From contig NZ_CVSW01000032.1 in assembly GCF_001180265.1 (NCBI RefSeq), positions 455,988 to 519,987 of the forward strand: a stretch of DNA of 64,000 nt, read 5' to 3'. Below are positions 23,913-32,544 of the stretch, in pieces. A program made the translations under genes and the position numbers. This stretch comes from Prochlorococcus marinus. GTDB taxonomy: Bacteria; Cyanobacteriota; Cyanobacteriia; PCC-6307; Cyanobiaceae. Under the pieces are notes generated by a model. It was given only the letters and a program-made list of their open reading frames with translations, ran no database searches and was not told the origin of the DNA. The number at the start of each line of letters is the position of its first letter. The first letter of the stretch is position 1.

Positions 23913-24028
23913 TTGCTCATGACGGCTACAATGATGTTCTAACTAGTTAAACAAGCTATTCGCTAAAAAAATATGTACGGTTTGTAGTACTCCAAATACG
24001 GATAAAGGATCAACAATTCAATTTAAAT

Positions 24029-24238
24029 ATGGGTAAGATTTTAGAAAATAAATTAAAAATTATAGTTGGGGAAAATCAAGCGATCAAGAATATTTGTTCA
24101 TGGAAGAGAACAAAGAAGAAACAAATCAATAAGAGCGATTTAATTAAATATGATTTGGAGTTGGCAAAAAAATATATTTCTATTGGAAAGGCCGTTATTA
24201 AATTCAAAGTAAACGACTTTAGACCTTATACCTTTTAA
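24029..24238 (+). CDS. Basic hypothetical protein, 69 residues
   Basis: MGKILENKLKIIVGENQAIK then CSWKRTKKKQINKSDLIKYD; basic and lysine-rich, ending KFKVNDFRPYTF. Soluble. It sits at the left edge of the restriction island, with a 55-base gap to the convergent DUF4268 gene. Confidence 0.55.
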   Translation: MGKILENKLKIIVGENQAIKNICSWKRTKKKQINKSDLIKYDLELAKKYISIGKAVIKFKVNDFRPYTF

Positions 24239-24293
24239 AACCAATTAAATGAATAGCTTACGATTATTGCGTTCAAATATCTTCTAGTTAAGT

Positions 24294-25226
24294 TTATAAT
24301 CTTAATTTTTTCAGTTCGGGTTTAACTGCTGCCTCTAGCTCATTCATTGCATCTATCATTTTTTCGTGAAAAGCACCCCAATCATCTTCTGTAGATTTAT
24401 AACCTCCCTCTAAATCTATCCGAATTCTTGATGCCCTTTTACTTTCTAATCTTTGCCAACTAATTGGGAAATTAATTTTTTGATTAATAGTACTTTCTTG
24501 AAGTTGTAATTTATCGAAAATCATTTTGTTCTCTTCTTGTGAATCTTTTCCCCTATCAATATATAATTCGCAGCCGCAATTATTTTGACCTACAAGATAA
24601 TTAAATTCTAATCCTCTATATCCTGCAGAAACACAAATGTACGCTCTCATATTTGGTGATATATGTTGATGAGACTTAGCTTTTGAATTTGATAATAATT
24701 GTGTCCACCATCTTTTTCTAATGTAGTGTCTTTCAACAATTTCTTGTTTCGCTTTGCCAGCAACTTTAGCCTCGTTAGAGGGACCAGCTATTAGTGTCAA
24801 TAAAGGGGCAGGAGAAGAAGAACCAATCCTAACAGCCTCAACTTTTACAAGATAAAAATATGCATTTGTAGATTCGTTTAACCATGAGATTGCATTTATA
24901 TGCTCTTGTCTGGGCTCACTTACAATCCATATCGCTCCACTTGCTTCTCTTGCAGTGAGATACGTAATTAATTTTCCAAGATGGTCATGATTACTTTTCT
25001 CCAGTTGATTTTCAATAATTACAGTTTGTCCGTCGTTATTTTCTGCTACTAAATCTATGCTGAATGAACCGGCTGCTTGCTCTCTTTCCGCTGATGTCAA
25101 TTCTAAATCTAAAGTATCATTCAAAATATCTAAATTTTCTTGCAGCCATTGAGTAAAGTCATATGCTTCATGTTTCCAGACCTCTCTTAATGGAACTCTT
25201 TGAAGCTTTTCAATTGAATTTCCCAT
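24294..25226 (-). CDS. DUF4268 protein with PD-(D/E)XK-like nuclease domain
   Basis: ATG at 25226 (310 residues) is preferred over an in-frame TTG at 25262. The N-terminal half shows the nuclease core: D58 in FSIDLVAE, then E72-x-Q74 in IIENQLEKS, followed by a helix. The C-terminal part (residues 165-310) is DUF4268-like, with RKRWWTQLL and SWQRLESKRASRIR. Such proteins are often coded beside Type I restriction systems. It follows hsdS on the same strand after 190 bases, with a broken tRNA between. A role in DNA cleavage is an inference. Confidence 0.75.
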   Translation of the reverse strand: MGNSIEKLQRVPLREVWKHEAYDFTQWLQENLDILNDTLDLELTSAEREQAAGSFSIDLVAENNDGQTVIIENQLEKSNHDHLGKLITYLTAREASGAIWIVSEPRQEHINAISWLNESTNAYFYLVKVEAVRIGSSSPAPLLTLIAGPSNEAKVAGKAKQEIVERHYIRKRWWTQLLSNSKAKSHQHISPNMRAYICVSAGYRGLEFNYLVGQNNCGCELYIDRGKDSQEENKMIFDKLQLQESTINQKINFPISWQRLESKRASRIRIDLEGGYKSTEDDWGAFHEKMIDAMNELEAAVKPELKKLRL

Positions 25227-25252
25227 GATGGATTTATAAATAAATTTCCAAT

Positions 25253-25274
25253 TTGCCGTCAAATTGCCGTCAAA
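25253..25274. repeat. Tandem 11-base repeat upstream of the DUF4268 gene
   Basis: TTGCCGTCAAA occurs twice head to tail (25253-25263 and 25264-25274). A 14-base inverted repeat, TTTGTC-CT-GACAAA, follows at 25285-25298. Both lie between the DUF4268 start and hsdS and may bind a regulator or mark an insertion junction. Confidence 0.6.
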
Positions 25275-25362
25275 TATATCATAGTTTGTCCTGACAAATC
25301 ATGAAGAAGTAAGCAGAAAATTAGTTATAGCTTGAAAACCTAGTGCTGAACTACGGCTATTA

Positions 25363-25396
25363 AGTGCTTTGGGAGCACTAAGTGGCAGGTTCGAAT
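25363..25396 (+). pseudogene. Broken tRNA-Pro(UGG) remnant
   Basis: The bases read as a tRNA anticodon arm and T arm. AGTGC and GCACT form a 5-bp stem around the 7-base loop TTTGGGA (anticodon TGG, proline). Then a 5-base variable region AAGTG is followed by T-stem GCAGG and T-loop TTCGAAT. The 3' half of the T stem should be CCTGC but the sequence is AGAAA, so the gene breaks exactly there. The D-arm is degenerate. Integrated elements often target tRNA genes at this point. Confidence 0.6.
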
Positions 25397-25415
25397 AGAA
25401 AGATAAAAGATTTAG

Positions 25416-27110
25416 TTAACTTATATTTCCTCCCACAAGAGTATTTGCGAAATTTATTTGAGTACTTTGGGCTTTTACTAAAAGTGATTGAATTTGATCG
25501 CATATCAACAATAATTGATTAACCTTGGAAACGATGCGATGTTGCTCAGCAATAGGTGGCAGAGGTACAAGAAAAGAATTAATATCTTTCATTGATATAT
25601 TATCGTTCGTAGAATTTTTAGATTTAAATATCACATCTTGAGTAAGTTCTGATTTAATCACAATATTCAAATACTCGGAAGTGATTGATCTGCCTGCTCT
25701 AATGGTTGCTACACGTTGATTTACGAGCATTGGCTCATCAATGGACTCTACATGTAAGCTTTTCCCCACCGTTCCACCTGTCATTGCCAAAAGAATATCT
25801 CCTTCTTTAAGTTTGTACTTCTCTAGTTCATCTGAAATTTCATGCCTTACTATCTTATTTTTCTTAAATCCGCCTTCATCAAAGTCTGAAATTCTTATTA
25901 CACGAGTTCCATCTTTGACAAAGTTTCCACTAGAGAAAGCGAACCCACCGTTTACATTAGCTAATTCCTTAAGTTGCTTCCAATCCCATTTATAAGGAAC
26001 TTTGAACGGAACTATTATTTCAGAACTTGGAATAAATTCTTTATCTAATATTGGAGAAAAATTTTTCTTATCTTCAATATTCTGCTTGACTAGCTTGCCC
26101 ATAACAGCAAGTTGTAAGATTACTTTTTTTAATCGATTGATACTGCTTTCAGAAATGAAGAGGTTATTGAAATTTTTTTGTATATTTATCCAAGCCTCTT
26201 TAATTTGAGTGGGATCTGCCGTGGCAGAGATTAGCGGTTTTAATAACGAGGTGACAAGCATGTTATGAGTCTCGATATTTTTTAGTTGAACTTGTTCTAA
26301 TTGATCACAAAGCTCCATTAACTCGTTTACTTTGGCAACAATTCGATGTTGTTCGGCAATGGGTGGCAGCGGGAAGGGAAATCCTAGTAGTTTTACTCTG
26401 GAAATATTTGGCTGTGCTCCACCCTCACTTGCGGCATTAAAGTTCTTTCGCTGGGAAAGTAAATAAAAAAAGAGATATCGATTAAAAATCCCATTAAATG
26501 GTGTGCATCCGCATACAGCCTGATTTGTGTAGGCCTTTTCCGCAAGTATTGCAGTTTTACCAATAGTCGCACCATACATAGCAACTAAAACATCTCCAAT
26601 ATTATTCTCCCTGAATGAGCCTGCATTAATAGCTTCCTCTGTGATTCTCTCTGATGAACCTTTTAGATCTTGGCAATCATTGAGTTCACCTGATTTGAGC
26701 CAGGTATTACCCCCTCCATAGTAATTTGGGTTTTCTCTTTTTGGAGTAGATCCTGATCCCCAATCTGCAATAATTCCAAGAGTTGTCAGCTCCCAGCTTG
26801 AAGGTAGTTTTATAGAGGACCACGAATCATTAGTAATGCTGCATTTATGATTTTTTATCTTCTTACTTTTTATGAGAGATTGCCTTTCATAATTAATTTT
26901 TTCCAAAAGCTTATTAGCGCTTTCGTCATTTTTATCTTGCTGCAGTAGCTTGCCTTGCATCGCGAGTTGAAGTATTAGCTCACGCAATTTCTGAATACCG
27001 TAAAGCTCAATTTTTTTATTCTTACCTTTCCCGCTATTCGACTTTGATTTGACTGTTGAAGTATAAATTTCGAGATTTTCTATAAATAATTTTTCAGTAT
27101 TTACAATCAT
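25416..27110 (-). CDS. hsdS: Type I restriction system specificity subunit HsdS
   Basis: 564 residues with the usual two target-recognition domains (about 100-255 and 370-520), each with G-D-x-L-x-A-M-x-G. Conserved repeats LILQLAMQGKL (46-55) and VILQLAVMGKL (330-340), and PLPPIAEQHRIV (248-258 and 517-527), give the pseudo-dyad. It directs HsdM/HsdR to a bipartite DNA site. The start overlaps the hsdM stop by 4 bases. TRD sequences are highly variable, so the target cannot be read. Confidence 0.92.
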   Translation of the reverse strand: MIVNTEKLFIENLEIYTSTVKSKSNSGKGKNKKIELYGIQKLRELILQLAMQGKLLQQDKNDESANKLLEKINYERQSLIKSKKIKNHKCSITNDSWSSIKLPSSWELTTLGIIADWGSGSTPKRENPNYYGGGNTWLKSGELNDCQDLKGSSERITEEAINAGSFRENNIGDVLVAMYGATIGKTAILAEKAYTNQAVCGCTPFNGIFNRYLFFYLLSQRKNFNAASEGGAQPNISRVKLLGFPFPLPPIAEQHRIVAKVNELMELCDQLEQVQLKNIETHNMLVTSLLKPLISATADPTQIKEAWINIQKNFNNLFISESSINRLKKVILQLAVMGKLVKQNIEDKKNFSPILDKEFIPSSEIIVPFKVPYKWDWKQLKELANVNGGFAFSSGNFVKDGTRVIRISDFDEGGFKKNKIVRHEISDELEKYKLKEGDILLAMTGGTVGKSLHVESIDEPMLVNQRVATIRAGRSITSEYLNIVIKSELTQDVIFKSKNSTNDNISMKDINSFLVPLPPIAEQHRIVSKVNQLLLICDQIQSLLVKAQSTQINFANTLVGGNIS

Positions 27111-28570
27111 TTTTCATCTGAGAGAGCATTTTCAAGGATTTCTTTGAGTTTATTGCGCAGGTCTTGAATTTGATTCAATTGATCATCGTACTGATTCAAA
27201 AGCTCATTAGGGTCATGAATGATTTGATCGTCTATGTATGGGTTATTAATATCAAGGTTAAAATTTCGGGAGACAATTTCATCGATATTTACTTTCCAGG
27301 CACATGTTGTTTCTATCCGAGACCTGAATTTATCTTTCTCAGATCCCCACCAATCTTGGATCGGTTGAAATTCTTCATAGTTGATTGGTTTCGTTTTGTT
27401 ATAAGCTTTAACACCCTTAGGTAACTGATGTTCGTAAAACCATATCTCTTTAGTTGGTTCCCCTTTATTAAAGAATAAAAGGTTAGTGGAGATTGAGGTA
27501 TATGGGGCAAAAACTGATTTAGGTAATCGGATAATAGTGTGTAAATTGCAATCTTTTAAAAGAGCTTCTTTTATTCTTGTTTTAACTCCCTCACCAAAAA
27601 GAGTGCCATCAGGGAGAACTAAACCTGCTCGACCTCCATTTTTTAGCAACCTCATCATTAAAACTAGAAAAAGATCAGCCGTCTCTTTGGTTTGAAATTC
27701 TCCAGGAAAGTTTTTTTCAATACCATCTTCTTCTATGCCTCCAAAGGGAGGATTAGTAACTATAACATCTACTTTTTCATTTGTTCCCCAACTTACTAAA
27801 GGCCTTGCCAAAGTATTATCTGCGCTAACGTTATTAGGAACATCAATTCCATGTAAAAGTAAGTTTGTCATGCAAAGTATATAAGGAAGATGTTTTTTTT
27901 CGATTCCTTTAAAAGCTTCTTGTAAAAGTTTCTGATCAGCTTCTGTTTTTGCCTTTTTTCTAAGGTGTTCTATTACATTTACTAAGAAACCACCAGTACC
28001 ACATGCAGGATCTAATATTTTTTCATGCAATTCGGGGTTTACCCTATCAACAATAAATTCGGTAACTGCCCTTGGTGTATAAAATTCACCTGCATCGTTA
28101 GCAGCCTGAAGTTCTGATAAAAGTTTTTCATATATATCTCCGAATAGGTGACGATCATCTGAGGAATTAAAGTCGATCTCATTAACCTTGTTAATTACTT
28201 GACGAAGTAAAGTACCATTTTTCATATAATTAGTTGCATCTTCAAATGCATTTTTTATTAAATTAATTATTGGATTCCCAGTATTCTTTAGTTCTTTAAG
28301 ATTTGGCAAAAGATAATTATTAATAAATTCTAAAAGTTCATCTCCTGTAATGCCCTCCTCATCAATTGCCCAATTACTCCACCTTAACTCTTTGGCAATT
28401 GGAGATTGATAATTATCATTTAATAATTCCATTTCTTGCTCTCTATCATCAAAAATTTTTAGAAAAAACATCCAACCTAATTGCTCTAAGCGCTGAACAT
28501 CTCCATAAGTTCCCTTATCTTTACGCATTATGTCGCGAATAGATTTGACTATCCCAGAGACATTACTCAT
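27107..28570 (-). CDS. hsdM: Type I restriction system methyltransferase HsdM
   Basis: 487 residues. An N-terminal helical domain (10-130) precedes the methylase fold: AdoMet motif ILDPACGTGGFLV (186-198) and catalytic NPPFGG (273-278), the N6-adenine signature. It protects host DNA and forms the core of the restriction complex. The stop overlaps the hsdS start by 4 bases, and the start overlaps the hsdR stop by one base. Confidence 0.95.
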   Translation of the reverse strand: MSNVSGIVKSIRDIMRKDKGTYGDVQRLEQLGWMFFLKIFDDREQEMELLNDNYQSPIAKELRWSNWAIDEEGITGDELLEFINNYLLPNLKELKNTGNPIINLIKNAFEDATNYMKNGTLLRQVINKVNEIDFNSSDDRHLFGDIYEKLLSELQAANDAGEFYTPRAVTEFIVDRVNPELHEKILDPACGTGGFLVNVIEHLRKKAKTEADQKLLQEAFKGIEKKHLPYILCMTNLLLHGIDVPNNVSADNTLARPLVSWGTNEKVDVIVTNPPFGGIEEDGIEKNFPGEFQTKETADLFLVLMMRLLKNGGRAGLVLPDGTLFGEGVKTRIKEALLKDCNLHTIIRLPKSVFAPYTSISTNLLFFNKGEPTKEIWFYEHQLPKGVKAYNKTKPINYEEFQPIQDWWGSEKDKFRSRIETTCAWKVNIDEIVSRNFNLDINNPYIDDQIIHDPNELLNQYDDQLNQIQDLRNKLKEILENALSDEK

Positions 28571-30903
28571 TAATTAGTTACCTCTTCATAAATAGCTTCT
28601 TCAAGGTCTTTAATAGCTTTTAAGTAAGAATTTTTATCTCCAAAATATTTAATAATTTCTGTAGGAGTCCCCATCTCTGATAATGGAGGTAATCTAAGGA
28701 TTTCCATTGATTCGATACCCTTAATACCACTATCGGCATATTTCAATAAAAGAGCGTTTAATACAGCACGAGCTTGTTCCCCATATTCACCAAATATATT
28801 TCTTTTCTTAACTTTATTTGCTCGTTCTTTTCTTGTTAATGGGGGCTGATCAAAGGCTACATGACACAAGAGATCAAATGCATCATATTCTTTCCCAACT
28901 TGTTCTTCTAATCGCTCAAAAAATACTCCTTTTGAAGCTAATTCATCTATAACTGCTTGTTTTCGATCAGCATTACTCCATGTAGTTAAAAATGCATCTA
29001 ACGAAGCAAACTCAGACCTAACAGTATTACGAGAAAAGTCCCTTATACTTTCTGTTATTAAATTCCCGTTTTGATCAAGATAGCTAATCCGCTCACTTTG
29101 AATAGTAACTTCAACATCTTTTACGTAGAACTTTTTTCTTGGATCAGGAGCAGGTCCAGGGTCCGGTCCTGGTTCAGGATCGGATCCTGGATTTGGATTT
29201 GGCGGCCAATTTGGATCTGGTATTGGATCTCCATCCCAATTAGGATCTGAGAAAAGCCTTGTGGCATTTCTAAAGTCCATAATTGTGAAAAATAATTTAT
29301 TAAAATTTTCATTTATTCGAGTCCCTCTACCAATTATTTGCTTGAACTCATCAATGGATGCAATATTTTTATCAATCACAATTAATTTGCAAGTCTGTGC
29401 ATCAACTCCAGTAGTCATTAATTTTGATGTGCAAGCGATAACTGGATAAGTTGATTCGGGATCAATAAAATTATCAAGTTGATTTTTACCAATTTCATTA
29501 TCACCAGTTATTCTCATTACATATTTACTATTATCTGCAGCTAATTCAGGATTTTCATTGACCATAGCCTCTCTCATCCTTTCTGCATGATCAATATCTT
29601 CGCAAAAGATAATTGTTTTACTATATCTATCAGTGGCTTTTAGAAATTCTGTGATCTTCTCAGCCACTCTTTTTGTTCTCTTCTTTAATACTAAATTTCT
29701 ATCAAAGTCAGATTGCACATATTCTCTATCATCTATTAATTCTCCATAATCATCTAACTGGCCTGGTTTCGGAACCCAACCCTCTATATCTTTATCTAGG
29801 CCATAACGAATAACTTTATATGGAGAAAGAAATCCGTCTTGTATTCCTTGTTTGAGGGAATATTTAAAAATTGGTTCTCCAAAATAATCAATATTAGATA
29901 CCTTGCTTGATTCTTTTGGGGTAGCAGTTAGACCTATTTGAGTAGCAGATGTAAAGTAATCTAAAATTTTTCTCCAAGATGCATCATCAGCAGCACTTCC
30001 TCGATGACATTCATCGATAACAATAAGATCAAAGAAATCTTTTGAAAATTGCTTGTAGATATTTTTTTCTTCTTCTGTACCGGTTACTGCTTGATAAAGA
30101 CAAAGGTAAACTTCATAAGACTTATCAACTGTTCTATTGGTGACTTTAGTCATTACTTTCCCAAAAGGTTTGAAATCATTATTTTTAGTTTGATCTACAA
30201 GAATATTTCTATCAGCTAAGAATAAAATTCTTTTTTTTGTTTTACTTTTCCAAAGTCTCCATATTATTTGAAAGGCAGTATAAGTTTTACCTGTCCCAGT
30301 TGCCATGACAAGTAAAATTCTATTCGCTCCTTTTGCAATAGCATCAATTGTTCTATTAATTGCATTTACCTGGTAATAGCGCGGACTTCTTCCTGACCCA
30401 TCATCGTAATAATCGTAAGTAACAATATTTTCTTGTTCTTCGGTATATCCCTTATGAGTTTTATATCTATCCCAGAGTATTTCTGGAGTAGGGAATTTAT
30501 CTAATGAAATTTCCTTTTCAATTATGTCTCCTTTCCCTGTTCGATCATGTTCAATAAATGCATCACCATTTGAACTATATGCAAATGGGACATCCAGAAT
30601 TTCCGCATATTCCAGGGCCTGCTGCATTCCTCCGCCAACTGGATTATTGTTATCTTTTGCCTCAACGATTGCTAATGGAATATTTGGTTTATGGTAAAGC
30701 ACATAATCAGCAAACTTTCTTTTCCCTCTTTTAGTTTTATTCCCATTAACTTCTATATTTCCATCTGTGAAATAATATTGTTCACGAATTTGAGTTATTG
30801 AATCCCAATTAGCGGAATGAATTGATGGTGTAATGGAAATCCTACACACGTCAGCTTCAGAGAAACTTTTCTTTTCTTTCTTAGAAAGTTCATTCCATTC
30901 CAT
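28570..30903 (-). CDS. hsdR: Type I restriction system ATPase/endonuclease HsdR
   Basis: 777 residues. The N-terminal nuclease has D67 and E81-x-K83 in AIVEAKDNNNP. The SF2 motor has Walker A ATGTGKT (201-207), DECH (297-300), TATP (327-330), and IIGRGTRI (523-530). Between motor and C-terminal domain (553-589) lies a segment rich in Asp, Asn, Gly and Pro. The C-terminal helical domain ends at 777. The enzyme translocates DNA and cuts at collision. Size fits the EcoEI-type group. All motifs intact, so the system is probably active. Confidence 0.93.
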   Translation of the reverse strand: MEWNELSKKEKKSFSEADVCRISITPSIHSANWDSITQIREQYYFTDGNIEVNGNKTKRGKRKFADYVLYHKPNIPLAIVEAKDNNNPVGGGMQQALEYAEILDVPFAYSSNGDAFIEHDRTGKGDIIEKEISLDKFPTPEILWDRYKTHKGYTEEQENIVTYDYYDDGSGRSPRYYQVNAINRTIDAIAKGANRILLVMATGTGKTYTAFQIIWRLWKSKTKKRILFLADRNILVDQTKNNDFKPFGKVMTKVTNRTVDKSYEVYLCLYQAVTGTEEEKNIYKQFSKDFFDLIVIDECHRGSAADDASWRKILDYFTSATQIGLTATPKESSKVSNIDYFGEPIFKYSLKQGIQDGFLSPYKVIRYGLDKDIEGWVPKPGQLDDYGELIDDREYVQSDFDRNLVLKKRTKRVAEKITEFLKATDRYSKTIIFCEDIDHAERMREAMVNENPELAADNSKYVMRITGDNEIGKNQLDNFIDPESTYPVIACTSKLMTTGVDAQTCKLIVIDKNIASIDEFKQIIGRGTRINENFNKLFFTIMDFRNATRLFSDPNWDGDPIPDPNWPPNPNPGSDPEPGPDPGPAPDPRKKFYVKDVEVTIQSERISYLDQNGNLITESIRDFSRNTVRSEFASLDAFLTTWSNADRKQAVIDELASKGVFFERLEEQVGKEYDAFDLLCHVAFDQPPLTRKERANKVKKRNIFGEYGEQARAVLNALLLKYADSGIKGIESMEILRLPPLSEMGTPTEIIKYFGDKNSYLKAIKDLEEAIYEEVTN

Positions 30904-30906
30904 AAA

Positions 30907-31419
30907 TCAGTTTTTATTTCCTTTCCTCATTTGTTCAAACATACTTACATATTGTAATGGAAAAACTTTAGTTAAATTATCTATTTTTTCTTCATCAAGT
31001 TCAACACCTTCAGGTAATTTCTTTATCAACTTTGGTATAGCTAATTTAGTGACATCTTTGCAAAAATTTATTCTATAAACCGCTTCTTTTTGTATCCCCT
31101 CTTTTATAGAACCATCTTTTTCAAAAATAGAATTTATATCAAGTTTATTTCCTTTTAAAAGAGCAATTAAAACTTCATCAGCTATCCTTAAGGCTTCTTT
31201 TGATTCTTTCCCATTTTTAATTCCAAATACCCAGGTGCAGGCACCTACGCCAAAAGCTCTAGCAATACAATCATCCTTACCAATCTCATCGCAAGGTAAC
31301 TTAAATGACTCCTCAATCTTTTTTAGATCATATCCTTTTTCTCCCTCTGGGAAACCAGCAAAAGTCTTTATTGGAGAAATTAAAATTAATAAAAATGGTA
31401 GAAGGAATAATTTTTTCAT
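30907..31419 (-). CDS. Exported hypothetical protein upstream of hsdR
   Basis: 170 residues. A signal peptide MKKLFLLPFLLILISPIKTFA (residues 1-21) precedes a mature protein with four cysteines (LPCDEIGKDDC, GACTWVFG, INFCKDVT). Disulfides in the periplasm are likely. The rest is helical and Lys/Glu-rich. Its stop is 3 bases before the hsdR start, so it should be in the same transcript. No restriction-related domain is seen, and a signal peptide is odd for a DNA-restriction operon. Confidence 0.6.
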   Translation of the reverse strand: MKKLFLLPFLLILISPIKTFAGFPEGEKGYDLKKIEESFKLPCDEIGKDDCIARAFGVGACTWVFGIKNGKESKEALRIADEVLIALLKGNKLDINSIFEKDGSIKEGIQKEAVYRINFCKDVTKLAIPKLIKKLPEGVELDEEKIDNLTKVFPLQYVSMFEQMRKGNKN

Positions 31420-31483
31420 TCTGTTAGACGATTTAAAAATAACTTTTGTCCTGATTAAACATTTATTTGTTTATGATCTCAGT

Positions 31484-31672
31484 ATGGCTTTAAGTTCTTA
31501 CAGAATGCATAGGATTTATCTGGCAGCGACCATGGGCTATGGCCTTGGATCAGATGATCCTGAGGAACTTGCATACTACAAGAAATTAAGAAAAGAAATG
31601 GATGATATGAAGAAGGATGCGGTTAAAAAAGGCATACCTCTTACGTGGGATAATCCAGGAGAAAAGGATTGA
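31484..31672 (+). CDS. Hypothetical protein, 62 residues
   Basis: ATG at 31484 (MALSSYRMHRIYLAATMGYG). The frame is open back to 31235, but that part lies antisense to the exported-protein gene and is not protein-like. The protein ends KKGIPLTWDNPGEKD. Its stop TGA overlaps the next ATG by one base. Unknown. Confidence 0.55.
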   Translation: MALSSYRMHRIYLAATMGYGLGSDDPEELAYYKKLRKEMDDMKKDAVKKGIPLTWDNPGEKD

Positions 31673-31767
31673 TGAGTCTTAATATTTTTTTGTTAATTGA
31701 TGGAAGCCTAATGCTTATTGGATTACCTTTATTGATGATCCTAAAAGGCAAAAAGAAGACCCCCTAA
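31672..31767 (+). CDS. 31-residue membrane peptide
   Basis: ATG at 31672 shares a base with the preceding stop (TGATG), indicating coupling. MSLNIFLLIDGSLMLIGLPL then a helix end and KGKKKTP. Unknown. Confidence 0.5.
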   Translation: MSLNIFLLIDGSLMLIGLPLLMILKGKKKTP

Positions 31768-31836
31768 GTCAATTATTTAACAGCGAAAGTTACTCCCAGT
31801 TTCTTATAATTTTAGTTGTAGCAATGCTTTTGTCCA

Positions 31837-31908
<72 letters not shown>

Positions 31909-31918
31909 AATTTTAAAG

Positions 31919-32000
31919 TGGGCCGGGTTGGATTTGAACCAACGTAGGCAGAGCCAGCGGATTTACAGTCCGCCCCCTTTAACCACTCGGGCACCGACCC
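31919..32000 (-). tRNA. tRNA-Tyr (anticodon GUA)
   Basis: On the minus strand GGGTCGGTGCCCGAGTGG starts the tRNA. The anticodon arm GACTGTAAATC carries GTA, a long variable arm follows (class II), and GGTTCAAATCC is the T arm. 82 bases; the 7-bp acceptor stem has one G-U pair. No CCA encoded. Confidence 0.95.
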
Positions 32001-32100
32001 CCACTATTTGAACTTATCAGTTAATGGACACTTTGTGTGAAATTGTTTTGGTTTTTTTGTTTCTTTCTAGATAGCATTTGTAAAGAAAAAGACTTTATTG

Positions 32101-32544
32101 ATGATGAATATTTTATTGATAAATGGACCAAATCTAAATCTTTTGGGTACTAGAGAACCTGAAATATATGGTAATAAAACATTGAGTGATATAGAAAAAG
32201 ATTTAACTAAAGTTGCTAAAGAAAAAAGTATTAATCTTGAATGTTTTCAAAGTAATCACGAAGGAGAAATAGTAGATAAAATTCAGGATTCTGTAAAAAG
32301 TATCCAAGGTATTCTTATAAATGCTGGAGCTTTTACTCATACCTCGATATCTATTCGTGATGCTTTAATTGGATCAAAAATACCTTTTGTAGAGTTACAT
32401 ATTTCAAATATTTTCAGTAGAGAAGATTTTCGTAAAGAATCTTTTCTTACAGATAGAGCTATAGGAATTATTAGTGGATTCGGAATATCAAGTTATTCTT
32501 TAGCTCTTGAAGGAATTATTGGATATTTAAGTAGTAAAGATTAA
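32101..32544 (+). CDS. aroQ: 3-dehydroquinate dehydratase, type II
   Basis: About 147 residues; ATG at 32101 or 32104 is the start. [18 protein letters not shown] contains the flexible-lid Tyr, [16 protein letters not shown] the substrate loop, and [15 protein letters not shown] the catalytic His. It removes water from 3-dehydroquinate in the shikimate pathway. The enzyme is a dodecamer in this family. The stop is directly followed by the miaE ATG. Confidence 0.95.
   Translation: MMNILLINGPNLNLLGTREPEIYGNKTLSDIEKDLTKVAKEKSINLECFQSNHEGEIVDKIQDSVKSIQGILINAGAFTHTSISIRDALIGSKIPFVELHISNIFSREDFRKESFLTDRAIGIISGFGISSYSLALEGIIGYLSSKD

Noticed and set aside
26393..26584. Short minus-strand frame within hsdS
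   Set aside because: It is a different frame of hsdS DNA, with no start signal or motif.
31235..31483. N-terminal extension of the 62-residue gene
   Set aside because: It lies antisense to the exported-protein gene; ATG at 31484 gives a compact and sensible protein.
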